Shown: positions 61,194 to 64,000 of the stretch, one piece after another | Numbering within the stretch: the first letter of the stretch is position 1 | How the letters are laid out: each line of letters opens with the position of its first letter | Assembly (NCBI RefSeq): GCF_003350475.1 | Contig: NZ_QQAV01000004.1 | Location: forward strand, 248,001 to 312,000 | Origin: Pseudacidovorax intermedius | Lineage (GTDB): Bacteria; Pseudomonadota; Gammaproteobacteria; Burkholderiales; Burkholderiaceae_C | DNA: 64,000 bases | Direction of reading: 5' to 3' | The notes under the pieces: model-generated | What the model was told of the DNA's origin: nothing | The model's database searches: none | Seen by the model: only the letters and a program-made list of their open reading frames with translations | Translations under genes and position numbers: made by a program

Positions 61194-62513
61194 TCAGGCT
61201 CCCATCGTCAGGGTCATGTGCTTGAGCCACGACCGGTACTGGTTGCGCATGGGCAGCTCGTTGGTGCCGTTGCTGGTCTCTTCGCGCTCACGGCCCTCAT
61301 GAGCGTCGTAGTTGCGGTGCAGGCTGACCCAGTCGTTGCCGCTGGCATGCAGGCCGGCCTGGATGCCGCGGTAGGCCTGCAGGTCGTCGTGACCCACCAC
61401 GGAGAAGGGCGAGTTGATGAGGCGGCTGTAGGTGGTGGTGCGCTGCAGCAGCTCGTCCGGCGCGCCCTTGAGGCGGAAGGTCCAGCTCTCGACCAGGGTG
61501 CGGTCCACCGCGATGGGCCGCGCCACGCGGATGGCCTGGATGGCGCCCTTGATCGTGAGGTTGGGGTAGTACACGGTGTTGTGCCGCGCCATGCCCAGGA
61601 TCTGCGCCGTGCGCTCCTCGCCGTAGCGCGCCTTCATCGCCGCCTCATAGCCCGGGATGCCCGAGTACTTGCTGTGGATGCTGAAGTGCACGCCCGAGAA
61701 GCTGTGGCCGTTGTCGTAGACCCGCACGCCCATGCCGTCGAAGAACTGGTAGTCGGACATGAAGGGCACGAACTGCTCGATGGCCATGGGCTTGGGCGCA
61801 TCGGCCGGCTGGCCGGCCCACATGGCCTTGGCGGTGCCGGCCGAGGACTCGTGCGCCACCATCGGGTGCATGGTGTCGTTGAGGTTCTCGACGAACATCT
61901 TCCAGTTGCACTGGTGCATGAAGCGCAGGCAGCCGCCGGCCACCTCCAGCTCGCCCTCGGGCGAGCGGTCGGCCATGTTGTCGATGGACGAGAGCGAATC
62001 GCCGAAGTACTCCTCGAAGTCCTGCCCGACGTCATTGAGCTTGACGAAGATGAAGCCGCGGTAGAGCCGCACATGTCGCACCGGCACCAGGCCCTTGGCC
62101 GCATCGCAGTCCTTCAGGCCCGTGCCCTCGTAGCCGTTCTTGAGCGGGATGGCCAGCGGCGCGCCGTCGGTCTTGAAGGTCCAGGCGTGGTAGGGGCAGC
62201 GGAAGAACTTGCCCGTGTTGCCGCAGGCGCCGTTGACGACGCGCGAGCCCTTGTGGGCGCAGCGGTTCATCAGCACCTTGACCGTGCCGTCGGTGTGGCG
62301 CACCACGATCAGCGGCCGGCCGGCGATGTCGACGGTGATGTAGTCGCCGGGCCTGGGCACCTGGCTGTCGTGGCCGGCGTAGTTCCAGGTGTTGGCGAAG
62401 AAGTGCTCCTGCTCCAGCGCGAAGAGCTCGGGGCTGATGTAGAGGTCGCGGTGCACCTGCTGCGGCTGCACCAGCGCACGGATCGCATCGGGGTTGTCTC
62501 GGTAGCGTGTCAT
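61194..62513 (-). CDS. Rieske oxygenase large (alpha) subunit, second pair
   Basis: A 439-residue alpha subunit: Rieske motif NRCAHKGSRV...RCPYHAWTF, mononuclear iron site NLNDTMHPMVAHES. It is clearly paralogous to the subunit at 51014 over its full length. It stands between the reductase and its beta subunit, making a complete three-component oxygenase set. In an auxin route this enzyme would oxidise the indole ring at C2/C3; the substrate is inferred from the neighbourhood. Confidence 0.92.
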   Translation of the reverse strand: MTRYRDNPDAIRALVQPQQVHRDLYISPELFALEQEHFFANTWNYAGHDSQVPRPGDYITVDIAGRPLIVVRHTDGTVKVLMNRCAHKGSRVVNGACGNTGKFFRCPYHAWTFKTDGAPLAIPLKNGYEGTGLKDCDAAKGLVPVRHVRLYRGFIFVKLNDVGQDFEEYFGDSLSSIDNMADRSPEGELEVAGGCLRFMHQCNWKMFVENLNDTMHPMVAHESSAGTAKAMWAGQPADAPKPMAIEQFVPFMSDYQFFDGMGVRVYDNGHSFSGVHFSIHSKYSGIPGYEAAMKARYGEERTAQILGMARHNTVYYPNLTIKGAIQAIRVARPIAVDRTLVESWTFRLKGAPDELLQRTTTYSRLINSPFSVVGHDDLQAYRGIQAGLHASGNDWVSLHRNYDAHEGREREETSNGTNELPMRNQYRSWLKHMTLTMGA

Positions 62514-62544
62514 GGCAGGCCTTTCTCTTCGGGTCGTGCAGTGC

Positions 62545-63549
62545 CTACAGGTCGATCACCAGGCGCGGGCCCTTGGCGCGGGAGATGCAGATCTGCATCA
62601 CCTGGCCGCCGTCCTTCTCGGCTTGCGAGAGCACGTAGTCGCGGTGGTCGATCTCGCCCTCGATCACCGGCACGGCGCACACGCCGCATTCGCCGCGCTT
62701 GCAGTCGTAGAGCGGGTCGCAGCCGTGTTCGATCAGGCAGTCCAGGATCGTCTGGTCGGCCGGCACGGTGAAGCGCCGCCCCGATTGCGCGAGTTCGACC
62801 TCGAAGGGCTGGTCGCCAGCCTCCACCACCGGCGCGCTGAACAGCTCGAAGTGCACGCGGCCGGCCGCCCAGCCGCGGGCCTGCGTAGCGGCCAGCACGG
62901 CGTCGAGCAGCGGCTTGGGGCCACAGACATACAGCGGCTCGTCCGCCGCCATGCCGTCCAGCAGTGTGCCGATGTCGAAGCCGGCGCCGCCGGCCTCGTC
63001 GTCCGCATGCAGGCGAAGATCGGCGCCCAGCAGCGCCTGCAACTCGTCGGCAAAGGCCAGCAGCGTGCGGCTGCGGCCGGCGTAGTGCAGGGCAACGGGC
63101 CGGCCCTGCGCCCGGCAGCGGGCCGCCATGCTGGCCAGCGGCGTGATGCCGATGCCGCCCGCCAGCAGCACGGCGCGAGCCGTGCCCTCGTCCAACGGAA
63201 AGTCATTGCGCGGCGCCTGTACCGTGACGCTGTCGCCAGGCTTCAGGCCCTGGTGCACGAAGCGCGAGCCGCCCCGGCCGCCCTCCTCCAGCCGCACGGC
63301 GATGGTGTAGTCCGCCGGAGCGAAGCCGGGCGTGCCGGCCACGCCGTGGAAGTCGATCAGCGAATAGTGGCGCCAGTCGGACTGGCCATCGGGCAGTTGC
63401 ACCTGCACCTGGATGTGGGCGCCGGGCGTCCAGCCGGGCAAGGCGGCGCCCTCGGCATGCTCCAGGCGCAGCAGGCGGATCAGCGGGTTGAGGGCGCGGG
63501 CCTCGGCCACGCGCAGCGGCAGGGTCGCGATGGTGGGCGATGCGGTCAT
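62545..63549 (-). CDS. Ferredoxin-NAD(P)H reductase of the Rieske oxygenase
   Basis: A 334-residue phthalate-dioxygenase-reductase-type protein. The flavin-binding part (WRHYSLIDF) and the nucleotide-binding part (LLAGGIGITPLASMA, YVCGPKPLLDAV) come first, then a plant-type 2Fe-2S domain with the cysteines in DCKRGECGVCAVPV and a final Cys in QICIS. It passes electrons from NAD(P)H to the oxygenase. It is 31 bases upstream of the second alpha gene and is the only reductase in the window. Confidence 0.93.
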   Translation of the reverse strand: MTASPTIATLPLRVAEARALNPLIRLLRLEHAEGAALPGWTPGAHIQVQVQLPDGQSDWRHYSLIDFHGVAGTPGFAPADYTIAVRLEEGGRGGSRFVHQGLKPGDSVTVQAPRNDFPLDEGTARAVLLAGGIGITPLASMAARCRAQGRPVALHYAGRSRTLLAFADELQALLGADLRLHADDEAGGAGFDIGTLLDGMAADEPLYVCGPKPLLDAVLAATQARGWAAGRVHFELFSAPVVEAGDQPFEVELAQSGRRFTVPADQTILDCLIEHGCDPLYDCKRGECGVCAVPVIEGEIDHRDYVLSQAEKDGGQVMQICISRAKGPRLVIDL

Positions 63550-63561
63550 GCGCGCTCCGCG

Positions 63562-64000
63562 TCAGGCCGGCAAGGCCATGGCAGCGGCCGGCGGCATGGC
63601 CTGGCCGGTCGCCGTGCTTGTGGTCGCCGCATGCTGCGCAAGCGCGGCCTTGAGCGCATGGCCATGCTCGTCGGCCAGCGCGGCCTCGCGCCAGGCCCGC
63701 AGGGTGGCGGGGGCCAGCGTCGTGCCGGCCTGCCGCCATGCGGCGATCACGGTGTCGTAGTTGCGAACGCCGCGCTCATGGGTGTCGCTATAGCCCTTCA
63801 CCAGCTTCTGGCAGCGGGCCAGTTCCACCGCCAGCTCCGGCGAGGCCATGGCCGCGTCGCGAATGCCCAGCAGCCATTGCTCGATGCGGCCGTTCTCGTC
63901 CGTATAACGGATGGTGCTGCGGCGCCAGCGGCGGGCGAAGGCCACGGCCGACAGCAGCAGGAAGCCGTGCACCGAGCTGGTCTGCACCACGCGGCCTTTC
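63562..64000 (-). CDS. Indolepyruvate oxidoreductase beta-type protein (IorB-like), C-terminal end
   Basis: The frame runs open past the right edge, so only the last 145 residues are seen. The segment WRRSTIRYTDENGRIEQWL, then CQKLVKGYSDTHERG, is the DUF6537-type C-terminal domain found in IorB-like indolepyruvate ferredoxin oxidoreductase family proteins. The tail ends in an Ala/Thr-rich stretch. It lies 12 bases upstream of the reductase gene. Its presence suggests that an IorA/IorB-like 2-oxoacid enzyme belongs to this aromatic cluster. Confidence 0.7.
   Translation of the reverse strand, partial: KGRVVQTSSVHGFLLLSAVAFARRWRRSTIRYTDENGRIEQWLLGIRDAAMASPELAVELARCQKLVKGYSDTHERGVRNYDTVIAAWRQAGTTLAPATLRAWREAALADEHGHALKAALAQHAATTSTATGQAMPPAAAMALPA

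Overview
The window is high-GC betaproteobacterial DNA. Gene content and protein style (pstSCAB-phoU-phoB-phoR, ppx/sixA/ppk, an iad-like aromatic catabolic cluster, Comamonadaceae-type intergenic repeats) point to Burkholderiales, family Comamonadaceae, Variovorax/Acidovorax-like. The genus is inference; no 16S gene is present.

Positions 1 to about 26,924 are the right-hand part of a prophage inserted at the 3' end of a tRNA-Asn gene. From left to right it holds: a DUF5131/TcmP cargo pair closed by a strong terminator; a tail-tip and tail-fibre block (DUF1833, NlpC/P60, a J-like tip protein, fibre genes, an esterase-like fibre); a regulatory switch of two divergent ribbon-helix-helix repressors and a CII-like regulator; an early region of short overlapping genes with a C5 cytosine methyltransferase carrying six repeats, a J-domain protein, an ASCH protein and a primase-helicase; an iteron-like repeat array; a tyrosine recombinase; and a large serine recombinase whose 3' end runs into the tRNA gene. 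A third, truncated tyrosine recombinase lies in the early region. Head and packaging genes and the left attachment site lie left of the window.

Positions 27,000 to 42,450 are chromosomal core. A protein with a degenerate SRAP domain fused to a receiver and an HD-GYP phosphodiesterase is followed by the phosphate module (pstS-pstC-pstA-pstB-phoU-phoB-phoR on the minus strand), with ppx divergent, then sixA, ppk1, an OlsB-like acyltransferase, a YfcG-type glutathione transferase and tRNA-Pro. Pho-box-like repeats precede pstS, ppx and ppk1, so phosphate uptake and polyphosphate turnover probably share PhoB control.

Positions 42,446 to 64,000 are one minus-strand catabolic cluster. It has a MarR regulator, two SDRs, two acyl-CoA synthetases, a LivHMGF-type ABC importer with three periplasmic binding proteins, two Rieske oxygenase alpha/beta pairs, a ferredoxin-NAD reductase, an isatin-hydrolase-like cyclase-family enzyme, a thiolase-fold protein lacking its nucleophile, a DUF35/pseudo-SDR fusion and the end of an IorB-like gene. 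I read it as an auxin (indole-3-acetate) degradation locus of the iad type: ring oxygenation to a hydroxyoxindole-acetate, CoA activation, retro-aldol release of acetyl-CoA to give isatin, then hydrolysis to isatinate and anthranilate. The route is inference from gene families.
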